A stretch of DNA of 64,000 nucleotides, taken from Lewinella sp. JB7. Lineage in GTDB: Bacteria; Bacteroidota; Bacteroidia; Chitinophagales; Saprospiraceae. Within the stretch, counting starts at the first letter, position 1, and each line of letters begins with the position of its first letter. The stretch spans positions 186,001 through 250,000 of the forward strand of contig NZ_JANCTD010000004.1 of assembly GCF_024297185.1 (NCBI RefSeq). The letters are read 5' to 3'. Shown in pieces: positions 1 through 8,017 of this stretch. Below the pieces are notes generated by a model. The model had not been told where the DNA came from and did no database searches. It saw nothing but the letters and a program-made list of their open reading frames with translations. Both the position numbers and the translations under genes were made by a program.

Positions 1-2
1 TT

Positions 3-1277
3 ACCAACCTGGGCCTCGTGGTGGTCGACGAAGAACACGACCCCTCCTTTAAGCAGCACGACCCGAGTCCGCGCTACAACGGGCGCGACGTGGCCATGTA
101 CCTGGCCCACCAACACGGAGCCCGCGCCGTTCTCGGTAGTGCCACGCCGAGCCTCGAAAGTTGGGAGAACGCGGCCAGCGGTAAGTACGGGCTGGTCCGG
201 ATGACCGAACGCTACGGCGGCACCGCCCTGCCCGAGATCGTAGTAGCCGACAGCCGGGAGACGGACGAGAAGGGAACGCACCACCCCTTTTTCACCCCTA
301 CCCTGCTAGACGAAATGCGCCGGACGATCGAGCGCGGCGAGCAGGTCATCCTGTTCCAGAACCGTCGGGGATTCGCGCCGGTGTACTTCTGTCCGACCTG
401 TGAGTACACGGTCCAGTGCGTGAACTGTGACGTGAGTCTCACCTTCCACAAATATCAGCACCGGCTGCGCTGTCACTGCTGCGGCTACGTCACCGCCCCG
501 CCGGAAATGTGTCCGGCCTGCGGAGAACTACAACTCAAGCTCAGCGGCACCGGTACGGAAAAGATCGAGGACGAACTGAAGATATTCCTGCCTGAGGCCC
601 GCATCGCACGTATGGACCTGGATACGACCCGCGGCAAGCACGCCCTCGGGAAACTCATCGAGCAGTTCGAGATCGGCGAACTCGACATCCTGGTCGGCAC
701 CCAGATGGTAACCAAGGGACTCGACTTCGACCGCGTCGGTCTAGTGGGAGTGATCAGTGCCGACCAGTTGCTGCGGTTTCCGGATTTCCGGGCCGACGAG
801 CGGGCCTTTCAGCTCATGCTCCAGGTGGCCGGTCGGGCCGGGCGCCGCGACCGTCGGGGTAAGGTGATCATCCAGGCGCACGAGGGCAGCCATCCGGTCC
901 TGACCGACGTGCTCGCGGGAGACTACGATAACTTCATCGGTCGCGAAGCCAGTAACCGGGCGGGACTTCACTTCCCTCCCTACCGCAAGATGATCCGGCT
1001 ACAGCTCCGGCATACTCGTCGCCATACCGTGGAGGAAGGGGCCAAACTGATGGGCACCTGGCTATCCCACGCCCTGGGCGACCAACTCGAGGGGCCCTTC
1101 GAGCCCGCGGTAGCGCGCCTACGCACCTATTACTTGCAGGATATGGTCGTGCGTTTCCCTCCGAGCGCGGAGGAGATGCGGCGGGTCAAGCAAATTATTC
1201 AGCGGGCCACCGATAAGCTGGCCCAGACCCCCGGCCTCACCGGCGTCCGGGTGGTCATCGACGTGGATCCTTACTGA
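3..1277 (+). CDS. priA: Primosomal protein N' (PriA helicase), C-terminal part
   Basis: This is the 3' part of the replication-restart helicase PriA, cut by the left window edge; the reading frame is open from base 3. Seen here are the Walker B-type DEEH box near the first residues, motif III (GSATPS), a zinc-binding module with paired cysteines (CPTC, CVNC, CHCC, CPAC) around residues 125-170, motif V (VGTQMVTKGLD) and motif VI (QVAGRAGR). PriA remodels stalled forks and loads the replicative helicase. The N-terminal 3'BD/WH domains and Walker A lie outside the window. It converges on the DUF2807 gene, with 8 bases between the stop codons. Confidence 0.96.
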   Translation, partial: TNLGLVVVDEEHDPSFKQHDPSPRYNGRDVAMYLAHQHGARAVLGSATPSLESWENAASGKYGLVRMTERYGGTALPEIVVADSRETDEKGTHHPFFTPTLLDEMRRTIERGEQVILFQNRRGFAPVYFCPTCEYTVQCVNCDVSLTFHKYQHRLRCHCCGYVTAPPEMCPACGELQLKLSGTGTEKIEDELKIFLPEARIARMDLDTTRGKHALGKLIEQFEIGELDILVGTQMVTKGLDFDRVGLVGVISADQLLRFPDFRADERAFQLMLQVAGRAGRRDRRGKVIIQAHEGSHPVLTDVLAGDYDNFIGREASNRAGLHFPPYRKMIRLQLRHTRRHTVEEGAKLMGTWLSHALGDQLEGPFEPAVARLRTYYLQDMVVRFPPSAEEMRRVKQIIQRATDKLAQTPGLTGVRVVIDVDPY

Positions 1278-1285
1278 ACGGACCC

Positions 1286-2038
1286 TTAGTTCGAACTGCG
1301 GACCCGCCCGGCACTGCTCGTATCGGTGATTACGTCGCCGGGGTTCCCGGAGTAGTGCACGGAGCCGGCCGAGCTGGCGTCCGCCCGCAGCGTCTTGGTC
1401 GTGTGAATTTTGATGCTGGCGGCGCTGCTGACGTCGGCCACGCCGTCTTCGGCGCGCAGATCGGCGGCGTCGATGTTGCTGGCGCTGCTGGCATCGGCGG
1501 TGACCCGGCTGGCCGCACCCCGGACTTCGATCTTACCCGAACTGCTGGCGTCGAGGTTTACGCGATCGCCGGAGAACTCGACCGTGATGTTGGCCGAACT
1601 GCTCACGTCAAGGTCGAGGTCCTTGCCGCGGAAGGGGGTCGTACCCCGCACCCGGGAGCTGCTGGACGCGTCGATGCCTTCGAGGAGGGGGAGGGATACG
1701 AACACCAGAATGTCTTCGGTCGATTTGAAGTTGGCGTCATCGCTGTACTTGATGTGGAGCGTCTTGCCCCGCACCTCGGTCTCGATGAACTCCTGAAGGT
1801 TGCTTTCCGCCTCCACGCGGACGCCGAAGTCGTCGTTCTGGGCGACTTCCACCTTAAAGGAACAGCAGGTCTTAATGGCGGTGAAGCCGTCCAGATCGCG
1901 TTCCTGGGTGATGACGTCGCCGTTGCCCGTAACGCGGTCGCCGGAGAAGCGGCCCAGCCAGCTGCCGTTGTTTACTTCGACCTGAGCGGACAGGGATGGC
2001 GTAGCACACAGAAGGAAGAACAGGGATAGGATTCTCAT
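1286..2038 (-). CDS. DUF2807 (head GIN-domain) secreted/envelope protein
   Basis: The protein has about 250 residues with a signal peptide (MRILSLFFLL...LSAQ). I use the ATG at 2038 rather than one 30 bases upstream because the signal peptide starts there. The N-terminal part has the DUF2807 pattern of a field of short beta strands (DLDGFTAIKTCCSFKVEV). The C-terminal two thirds is a ladder of seven D-[AV]-S-S-[SA] turns spaced about 18-22 residues apart, as expected for a right-handed beta-solenoid. DUF2807 proteins are common in Bacteroidota and thought to be envelope or surface proteins; the biochemical role is unknown. Serine-rich repeats make the DNA repetitive (gctgctggcgtcg variants). 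Confidence 0.88.
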   Translation of the reverse strand: MRILSLFFLLCATPSLSAQVEVNNGSWLGRFSGDRVTGNGDVITQERDLDGFTAIKTCCSFKVEVAQNDDFGVRVEAESNLQEFIETEVRGKTLHIKYSDDANFKSTEDILVFVSLPLLEGIDASSSSRVRGTTPFRGKDLDLDVSSSANITVEFSGDRVNLDASSSGKIEVRGAASRVTADASSASNIDAADLRAEDGVADVSSAASIKIHTTKTLRADASSAGSVHYSGNPGDVITDTSSAGRVRSSN

Positions 2039-2138
2039 GTCAGAGCGGTTTAGTTGATTATGTGTCAAAGGACGACTACGGGCGGTATTGGTTGCACCGT
2101 AGAAACATCTTTTTTATCCGGAGAACGTTAGTCCCACC

Positions 2139-3389
2139 ATGTCACGACTGCTTTTTGTTCTTGCCCTGATGCTCGTCCTCGACGGTTACGCCTTCCTGGC
2201 GCTCCGCACCTGGCTTGGCACGTACGGCCGGCGCGCCCGCACCGCGGGCTATCTGGTGTACTGGGGGCTTTCTCTGTTATCCTTTAGCTACGTTTTCCTC
2301 AACGTTTTCGGTCTGACGGAGGGGTGGTCCAACGCCGCCATGACCTACTCCCGGGCCGCGGTGTTCATCCTGTACTTTTCTAAGGTACCGGTGGCGATTT
2401 TCCTGCTCTTTGACGATCTGCGCCGGGGCGGGAGCTGGATCCTCAACCAGGTGAGCCCGGTTACGGAGCGCGACACTTCCCGCAGCCGCTTCCTCGGCAA
2501 GGCCGCCCTGGTCGCCGGTGGCGTGCCCCTGGTCACCCTGACGTACGGCATGGTCCGCAACGCGTACCGCTACCGCCGGTTCGCCGTGGACGTGCCGGTC
2601 AACAATCTCCCCGCCGGCCTGGAGGGCCTCAAGATCGTCCAGATCAGCGATATGCATTCCGGCAGTTGGACGCGTACCGAACCCCTGTACGACGCCGTGC
2701 GCATGATCAATCAGGAAGCGGGGGACCTCGTCGTCTTCACCGGCGACCTCGTAAATAACAAGGCCGAAGAGATGCTCCCGTACGTGGATATCTTTAAGGA
2801 AATTCGGGGCAAGTACGGCGTCTACAGCGTTCTCGGCAACCACGATTACGGCGACTACGTACAGTGGCCCGACGAGGCCGCGCGGGCCGCGAACATGGAC
2901 CAGCTCTACGACATTCACGCCCGCCTCGGCTGGGATCTTCTGCGCGACGAGCACCGCAAGGTCGATATTAACGGTCACCGCCTGGCCCTGATCGGCATCG
3001 AGAACTGGTCGGCCGTCATGCGGTTCCCCAAGTACGGACACCTCGACGTGGCCGCCGCCGGTACTGACGACTGCGACTGTAAGGTTCTGCTCAGCCACGA
3101 CCCCACCAGCTGGGATGCCCTCGTCCGCCCCGAGTATTCCGATATCGACCTCACCCTCAGCGGGCACACCCACGGTTTTCAGTTCGGCGTGGAGATCCCG
3201 GGGTTCCGTTGGTCGCCTTCCCAGTACATTTACGATCAGTGGGCCGGACTGTACCGTAAAGGTACCCAGTCCCTCTACGTCAATCGCGGCCTCGGCTTCC
3301 TCGGTTATCCCGGCCGCGTCGGCATCCTTCCCGAAGTGACCGTGCTTACCCTTACCCGGGCCACCACTCCCGCCGAAGGCCTCTCCTAG
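2139..3389 (+). CDS. Membrane-anchored metallophosphoesterase (YkuE/YaeI-like)
   Basis: A 416-residue protein. Residues 1-145 hold about four hydrophobic segments, so the catalytic part is membrane tethered. The calcineurin-like phosphoesterase domain follows: SDMH (D171, H173), GDLVN, GNHD, a LLSHDP histidine and the terminal GHTHG motif, all expected dinuclear-metal ligands. YaeI/YkuE relatives act on lipid or nucleotide phosphodiesters; the substrate here is unknown. It stands alone on the plus strand and converges on the aldo/keto reductase across a four-copy repeat array. Confidence 0.9.
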   Translation: MSRLLFVLALMLVLDGYAFLALRTWLGTYGRRARTAGYLVYWGLSLLSFSYVFLNVFGLTEGWSNAAMTYSRAAVFILYFSKVPVAIFLLFDDLRRGGSWILNQVSPVTERDTSRSRFLGKAALVAGGVPLVTLTYGMVRNAYRYRRFAVDVPVNNLPAGLEGLKIVQISDMHSGSWTRTEPLYDAVRMINQEAGDLVVFTGDLVNNKAEEMLPYVDIFKEIRGKYGVYSVLGNHDYGDYVQWPDEAARAANMDQLYDIHARLGWDLLRDEHRKVDINGHRLALIGIENWSAVMRFPKYGHLDVAAAGTDDCDCKVLLSHDPTSWDALVRPEYSDIDLTLSGHTHGFQFGVEIPGFRWSPSQYIYDQWAGLYRKGTQSLYVNRGLGFLGYPGRVGILPEVTVLTLTRATTPAEGLS

Positions 3390-3420
3390 CATTCCCGGCG
3401 AGTACCGCTTTACGCTACCA

Positions 3421-3588
3421 CCCACCGGCGGCGACCACCAGCAAACACAGTGAGCGATACCACCCGCCACCGGGCGACCATCAGCGAACGCAGTGAGCGA
3501 TACCACCCGCCAGCGGCGACCATCAGCGAACGCAGTGAGCGATACCACCCACCGGCGGCGACCACCAGCGAACGCAGTGAGCGATACC
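3421..3588. repeat. Four tandem 42-43 bp repeats between convergent genes
   Basis: Four head-to-tail units at 3421-3462, 3463-3505, 3506-3547 and 3548-3588. Each contains GGCGACCAYCAGCGAACG followed by CAGTGAGCGATACC. Units 2-4 are nearly identical; unit 1 has two changes in the middle (gcaaacacag). The array fills the gap between two convergent genes and ends one base before the stop codon of the aldo/keto reductase. There are no unique spacers, so it is not a CRISPR. It may act as a bidirectional terminator or simply be an expanded minisatellite. Confidence 0.9.
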
Positions 3589-3589
3589 C

Positions 3590-4501
3590 CTACGCCACCT
3601 GATGCCCCCGCCCGGCCTCCAGGATCTCGAACCACTCCTGCCGCCCCAGCTCGACGTCGAGCGCGCGCAGCGACTGCGTGATCCTGTCCTTCTTCGTTGT
3701 TCCAATGACGGGGATCGGCCGCGTCGGGTGCTGTCGGCACCAGGCGAGCAGTACGACGTCCTCGGTCACCCCGTGGTCCTTGCCGATCTCCTTCACCTTG
3801 TCGCGTAGCCGCAGCACCTTCGTTCCTTCCCCCTTGAAGTATTCGCTGCCGCCGAGCGGGCTCCAGACCATGGGGCGCAGACTGTGGCGCTGGCACTGGT
3901 CGTAGGTACCGTCGAAAAGCGGGTCGGTGTGGAGGGGATGGCATTCGACCTGGTTGGTCACCAGCTCGGTATGGCCCTGCAGCAGGTCGAACTGACTGGG
4001 CGTAAAGTTGCTGACCCCGAAGTGGCGCACCTTGCCGCTGGTACGCAGATCGTCGAAGGCCGCCGCGACCTCCGCGGGGTCCATCAGCGGATCGGGCCGG
4101 TGGATGAGGAGTAAGTCCAGGTAATCGGTCCAGAGATTGCGCAAGCTTCGTTCGGCGGAGGCGACGATGTGCTTACGACTGCTGTTGTAGTGGGCAACGC
4201 GGGTATTAGGGCGGTGCGAAGTGATGAGCTGTATACCGCACTTAGTCACGAGCTGTATCTGGTCGCGGACGCTGGAGCTGTGCTGGTGCAGCGCCTTGCC
4301 GAAGGCTTCCTCGGTCGTGTAGCTTCCGTAGATATCGGCGTGGTCGAAGGAGGTGATCCCCACATCGAGGCAGTGTCCGATCAGATCGGCAATGGTAGTG
4401 GTATTGTAATCGGCTCCCCACTCGCCCCAGGTCATGGTGCCGGCGACGATTTCGGAGAGTTGCGGTCCGTCAGGACTCAGGGTACGTTGAGCTGCGTTCA
4501 T
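3590..4501 (-). CDS. Aldo/keto reductase (YdhF-like)
   Basis: About 303 residues using the ATG at 4501; an alternative upstream start at 4525 would add eight residues. An NADPH-dependent carbonyl reductase of the AKR TIM-barrel superfamily. Visible catalytic tetrad elements are Asp and Tyr in FDHADIYGSYT, Lys in LVTKCGI and His in LLLIHRPDP. The C-terminal IPVIGTTKKDRI stretch is the usual cofactor-phosphate binding loop. The substrate cannot be told from sequence. The gene is divergent from the TMEM220-like gene with only 28 bases between starts, so the two promoters must overlap. Confidence 0.92.
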   Translation of the reverse strand: MNAAQRTLSPDGPQLSEIVAGTMTWGEWGADYNTTTIADLIGHCLDVGITSFDHADIYGSYTTEEAFGKALHQHSSSVRDQIQLVTKCGIQLITSHRPNTRVAHYNSSRKHIVASAERSLRNLWTDYLDLLLIHRPDPLMDPAEVAAAFDDLRTSGKVRHFGVSNFTPSQFDLLQGHTELVTNQVECHPLHTDPLFDGTYDQCQRHSLRPMVWSPLGGSEYFKGEGTKVLRLRDKVKEIGKDHGVTEDVVLLAWCRQHPTRPIPVIGTTKKDRITQSLRALDVELGRQEWFEILEAGRGHQVA

Positions 4502-4529
4502 TGGCGTAATTTTACGACAACCCACCGAT

Positions 4530-4883
4530 ATGAAATACTTTCACCTGCTCGTCGCGCTGCTTTTTATCCTGTTCGCTTACTGGCAACTCAACGATCCGGA
4601 CTGGCCCCTCTGGGTAGCCATGTACGGTACGGTCGCCACCGTTGCGGCGTGGTGGGCTTTCTCGCGACCGCCGCGTTGGCTGGTGTACGCCGGCCTGGCC
4701 GTTTCCGCGATTTGGATGGCCAGCCTGCTTCCCGATCTGATCGGATGGATCGGGGAGGGAATGCCCACCATCGCGGGACAAATGAAGGCGGAGTCGCCCC
4801 ACATCGAGCTCACGCGGGAGTTTTTCGGCCTACTCATCACTACCCTGACTCTGGGAGGGTATGCCTACGGCGCGGGGAAGTAA
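4530..4883 (+). CDS. Small integral membrane protein, TMEM220 family
   Basis: 117 residues with four predicted hydrophobic segments and the N-terminal pattern FAYWQLNDPDWPLWVAMY, which is the signature of the TMEM220 family (eukaryotic TMEM220 and many Bacteroidota homologues). Function is unknown. Its 3' end overlaps the convergent LytTR membrane protein by 19 bases (stops at 4883 and 4865). Confidence 0.85.
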   Translation: MKYFHLLVALLFILFAYWQLNDPDWPLWVAMYGTVATVAAWWAFSRPPRWLVYAGLAVSAIWMASLLPDLIGWIGEGMPTIAGQMKAESPHIELTREFFGLLITTLTLGGYAYGAGK

Positions 4884-5662
4884 GGTTTGCTGACCGGCAC
4901 GCTTTCCGCTACGCCCCGCATGCGAAGGTGCAGCCCCTGGGCGTCTGCCGCAACTCCTTCGATCCGCTGCGGATTCACGCAGTAGTCCGCGTGGCACTGA
5001 ATGATGCCATAGGGAGACAGTTGCCGTACCAGTTCATCCAGTCCGACCGCGAACCGCTGCTCTCCCGCATCGGTACGGACACGGGTCGCGGTCGGGGTGT
5101 CGGCTACCCCGAAAATGATGCTTCCCGGGACGATGGTGGCTCCCGCGTCCCCGCCTAACCGTATGGCCCCTTTCGGCTCGTCCAGCTCCCGGCCCCGGGT
5201 GAGATTACGGTCGATCTTCTGCGCTAAACGGCGGTTGGCCTCCTCGGCGTGCAACTGTACCGCTACTCCGCTGAAAACGATGGGGAGTAAACCTACCAGC
5301 ACCGTAGGAATGGCGATGTACAGCAGCACCCGCAGGTTCAGCAGCGACCAACCGAGGGTATAATTATAGAGTAAGAAACAGGCCGCCGACACCAGCAAAA
5401 GCAATACGGCCTGATCCAGCGTCCAACGGGCCATGGTCCACCGGCGACCGCTCCGGCGCACGCCCAGTCGTTCGGTTACGAGACTGTAGGCCACGGCTAC
5501 CAAAAACGTGACCAGCCCGTAGGCCAACGCCTGCCGTACCGGAACCAGGAAAAGGAGTGCCAGAAAGACGAAAATCGCCGTCCGCCCGTGACCGATGAGA
5601 ACCGCGCGGCCGAAGGGGCGGTCGGGAAAGGGGCGGCGGAAGGGATTAGCCGGCAACCTCAC
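4865..5662 (-). CDS. LytTR-domain membrane transcriptional regulator
   Basis: The best start is GTG at 5662, which overlaps the TGA of the upstream gene as GTGA and gives 265 residues. Four transmembrane segments lie in residues 25-160. The C-terminal ~100 residues match a LytTR DNA-binding domain (late motifs HADYCVNPQRI, GLHLRM and VPVSKPYF). This architecture is widespread in Bacteroidota, where a membrane-anchored LytTR protein is thought to regulate without a separate response regulator. The tight coupling with the unknown upstream gene suggests a two-protein unit. Confidence 0.8.
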   Translation of the reverse strand: MRLPANPFRRPFPDRPFGRAVLIGHGRTAIFVFLALLFLVPVRQALAYGLVTFLVAVAYSLVTERLGVRRSGRRWTMARWTLDQAVLLLLVSAACFLLYNYTLGWSLLNLRVLLYIAIPTVLVGLLPIVFSGVAVQLHAEEANRRLAQKIDRNLTRGRELDEPKGAIRLGGDAGATIVPGSIIFGVADTPTATRVRTDAGEQRFAVGLDELVRQLSPYGIIQCHADYCVNPQRIEGVAADAQGLHLRMRGVAESVPVSKPYFPAP

Positions 5663-6243
5663 CGGGCGGTGGTGAAAAGGTTCGACACGTCCAGTCCGCG
5701 GCGGTAAAGAGATTCGATCTCCTCCGGCGGCAGCAGAATTCCCTGCTTGTACAGGATCATATAGTAGCCGATGCCCTCCAGCGACCATCCCTTATGGAGG
5801 GTGAAGTAGTTGAGTACGTCGTCGTCGAAATGGTGACGGATAAAGTCCTCGTCCTCCCCGGTCAGGCGGTACTGCTTGCTGAATTTGGGGTAGCGGATGA
5901 AGTCGATGTCGTGGACGCCGAACAGCTCCCCCAGCTTATGCAACAAGGTCTCGGGTTGCAGGCGAAGCTCGGGAAGGACCAGCCGCGGACTCTGCAGAAA
6001 GAGTACGGTCTGGTAGATCGTGTGCTGATGGGCGTATTCCTGGTAGCTGTAGTCGAATATATGGACGTCGTGATCGAGCAGCCCCTGCTGGATACGGAGC
6101 ACGTTTGTGATCGCTTGCTTCCGGCCCCGGTTGGCCAGACGGAAGTCCTCCAGTTGCCGGTGCAGGCCCCGTTCGTCGGTCGCGCAGTACTCGTAGGCCC
6201 GGCGGGCGGCAAGCTCCCGAAGGCTCTGTTGGCGATAGTCCAT
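5659..6243 (-). CDS. Conserved protein of unknown function
   Basis: 194 residues from the ATG at 6243 (MDYRQQSLREL). I do not recognise a domain. It is soluble, rich in charged and aromatic residues and mostly helical by appearance; there is no signal peptide, no transmembrane segment and no cysteine pair. Its stop overlaps the GTG start of the LytTR membrane regulator, so the two are probably co-translated and may work together. The start codon sits only three bases downstream of a TATATTTG promoter-like box and directly behind a terminator hairpin. Confidence 0.75.
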   Translation of the reverse strand: MDYRQQSLRELAARRAYEYCATDERGLHRQLEDFRLANRGRKQAITNVLRIQQGLLDHDVHIFDYSYQEYAHQHTIYQTVLFLQSPRLVLPELRLQPETLLHKLGELFGVHDIDFIRYPKFSKQYRLTGEDEDFIRHHFDDDVLNYFTLHKGWSLEGIGYYMILYKQGILLPPEEIESLYRRGLDVSNLFTTAR

Positions 6244-6253
6244 GGCCAAATAT

Positions 6254-6321
6254 AAAAAACCCGGTAACCGGCTACGCATCCGCGGGTACAATACCTGCGG
6301 CAGGGTAGCCGGCTACCGGGT
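6254..6321 (-). terminator. Long hairpin terminator after the DUF1573 gene
   Basis: On the minus strand, arms at 6305-6321 and 6259-6275 pair over 17 positions with one mismatch. Inside them a second stem (6293-6300 with 6280-6287) closes a five-base loop. The outer stem is followed by six T residues (minus strand 6259-6254). This is a textbook intrinsic terminator for the DUF1573 transcript. The T-tract merges into TATATTTG (6254-6247), a Bacteroidota -7 box, just before the next ATG. Confidence 0.85.
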
Positions 6322-6346
6322 AGTGAGCCGTTATAAAGACCGGGCT

Positions 6347-6817
6347 TTAGTTACCGTTATTGAACATTCCGGTTTCGCCGGCGGGGACGGCGGCGGGCTG
6401 AGCGGGTTTTTCGAGCACCTCGCCCATGATGGTCAGCACGATGGGTTCTTTACTGACGTTGGTGGTCAGGGTAACGCGCTTGCGGAACTTACCGAGGCGG
6501 TCGGTGGCGTAGCGGACCTTCACTTCACCGGTTTCACCGGGGGCAACGGGGGCCTTGCTGTAGGAGGGAACCGTACAACCGCAGGAGCCGACCGCGTTGG
6601 TGATGATGAGCGGTTCGGTACCGGTGTTCTTAAAGGTGAAAACGCGGTAGGGATCGGCATTTTGCTCGATGGTGCCGTAGTCGATCTCGGTCTGCTCGAA
6701 GGTCATGCCGGCAGTGGCCGCGGCGGACATTTCGGTACCGGCGGGGGCACCGTCCTGGGCGGTCACGGCGAAGGACAGGCAGCTGAAGAGGGCGAGAAGG
6801 GTGAAAATACGCTTCAT
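6347..6817 (-). CDS. DUF1573 domain protein, secreted
   Basis: 156 residues with an N-terminal signal peptide (MKRIFTLLALFSCLSFAVTAQ). Residues 40-140 show the DUF1573 pattern: FEQTEIDYGTI, then FTFKNTGTEPLIITNA, then GSCGCTVP and a VRYATDRLGKF strand. The fold is an Ig-like ASPM/SPD-2/Hydin-type beta sandwich in the periplasm or outside. Its function is not established, but it is among the most common Bacteroidota envelope families. It is monocistronic, ending at a strong hairpin terminator. Confidence 0.92.
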   Translation of the reverse strand: MKRIFTLLALFSCLSFAVTAQDGAPAGTEMSAAATAGMTFEQTEIDYGTIEQNADPYRVFTFKNTGTEPLIITNAVGSCGCTVPSYSKAPVAPGETGEVKVRYATDRLGKFRKRVTLTTNVSKEPIVLTIMGEVLEKPAQPAAVPAGETGMFNNGN

Positions 6818-6963
6818 GTTCGTTGATTTTTCTCAGGTGTAAAATACGGCACGGCGGGCAATCACTCCTGGCCGGCGGACATACAACGCTACAACGACCC
6901 GAAAGATGCCGGTGGTGCGGGGCGGCCGTGTTAAAGTGAAGTAAAAAGAATTGGGTGCTAGCT

Positions 6964-6994
6964 TTGAGAATTAAATCGTGCACCCTTATCTTTG
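6964..6994 (+). promoter_or_regulatory. Bacteroidota consensus promoter for tRNA-Ala
   Basis: A TTG (-33) at 6964-6966 is followed after exactly 20 bases by TATCTTTG at 6987-6994, matching the Bacteroidota sigma-A pattern TTG-N19-21-TAnnTTTG. The box ends 19 bases before the mature 5' end of tRNA-Ala. Confidence 0.85.
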
Positions 6995-7012
6995 CGACCG
7001 CTAAGACAGCAA

Positions 7013-7088
<76 letters not shown>

Positions 7089-7096
7089 CCCCTTCG

Positions 7097-7126
7097 ACGC
7101 CTCCGCTACTTCGGTAGTGGGGGCGT
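7097..7126 (+). terminator. Hairpin terminator after tRNA-Ala
   Basis: A 13-bp stem (7097-7109 with 7114-7126, two G-U pairs) is closed by a TTCG tetraloop, followed by a short T-rich stretch (tgtccgttt). It sits nine bases after the tRNA. Confidence 0.75.
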
Positions 7127-7133
7127 TGTCCGT

Positions 7134-7925
7134 TTACCCCTCCGCGACGAGAGCGTAGGTGAGGGGGATCAATCCCGGGAGCTGCCGGAACTGCCACCGC
7201 TGCTCCCCTACCCGTACCGTGTCGGGAAAACAGTCGTAGGGCGAAAAGTCATACTCCCGGAATACGTCCAACCGGAGCCCCTGTTCGAGAAGGGCCGTGA
7301 TGACCGCGCTCACCGGGTGATCCCAACTCACCATCGTGCCCCGGACGTGCGTGCTGTTGTCGGTGTAGCTGCCCTCTACGTCTTCCACGATGGGCGCGCC
7401 GCCGAAGTAGGAATACTGCACGGCGCTACGGTCCTCGTTCCACAACCAGGCAACGGGGTGAAACTCCACGAATACGAAGCGGCCACCGGGACGTAAAAAT
7501 TTTCCCACCACCCCCGCCCAGCGATCGAGGTCGGGCAGCCAGCCGATGGTCCCGTAGCTCGTAAACACCAGGTCGAAGGACTCTTGGAGACGGTCGGGGA
7601 GCTCGTACAGGTCGCAACAGATGAACCGTGCTTCCAGCCCGGCGCGTTCGGCCAGTTCCCGCGCGGCGGCGATCGCCACGTCGCTCAGATCGACACCGGT
7701 CACGCTAGCCCCCCGGCGGGCCAGCGACAGCGTATCCTGCCCGAAATGGCACTGCAGGTGGAGGATGCGCAGCCCTGTGAGGTCGGCGGGCAGTAGGGCA
7801 AGTTCGATCTCCCGCAGGCTATCCTTTCCCGCCAGCCACCCCTCCACGTCGTAGAAGGCGCTGGCCAGGTGGGCGGGCGTGCGGGCATTCCAGTGCGCAC
7901 GATTGTATGCGAGGTAGTCGTCCAT
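7134..7925 (-). CDS. SAM-dependent methyltransferase, class I
   Basis: 263 residues from the ATG at 7925 (MDDYLAYNRAHWNART). Rossmann-type methyltransferase: motif I is ILHLQCHFGQDTLSLA, a variant of the usual E-x-G-x-G with HFGQD; the acidic motif II is VTGVDLSD; motif IV is FDLVFTSYGTIGWLPD. The YNRAHW start and HLQCHFGQD motif place it with methyltransf_25/11-type small-molecule methylases common in Bacteroidota. The substrate is unknown. It is divergent from the phosphotriesterase-family gene with 92 bases between starts. Confidence 0.88.
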   Translation of the reverse strand: MDDYLAYNRAHWNARTPAHLASAFYDVEGWLAGKDSLREIELALLPADLTGLRILHLQCHFGQDTLSLARRGASVTGVDLSDVAIAAARELAERAGLEARFICCDLYELPDRLQESFDLVFTSYGTIGWLPDLDRWAGVVGKFLRPGGRFVFVEFHPVAWLWNEDRSAVQYSYFGGAPIVEDVEGSYTDNSTHVRGTMVSWDHPVSAVITALLEQGLRLDVFREYDFSPYDCFPDTVRVGEQRWQFRQLPGLIPLTYALVAEG

Positions 7926-8017
7926 CCTACAAGTATAAACAGGGGGCGGCGGAGCGCGGGAGCGGTGAACGAGGATTTCGTAGTTTGTCGTGTCCCGCGG
8001 TCCCAACTCCCGATCCT

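Noticed and set aside
2277-3944. A 555-codon minus-strand open frame across the metallophosphoesterase and the repeat array
   Set aside because: It is antisense to two well-supported genes, has no family motif, and its C-to-N sequence is the expected low-complexity read of the opposite strand.
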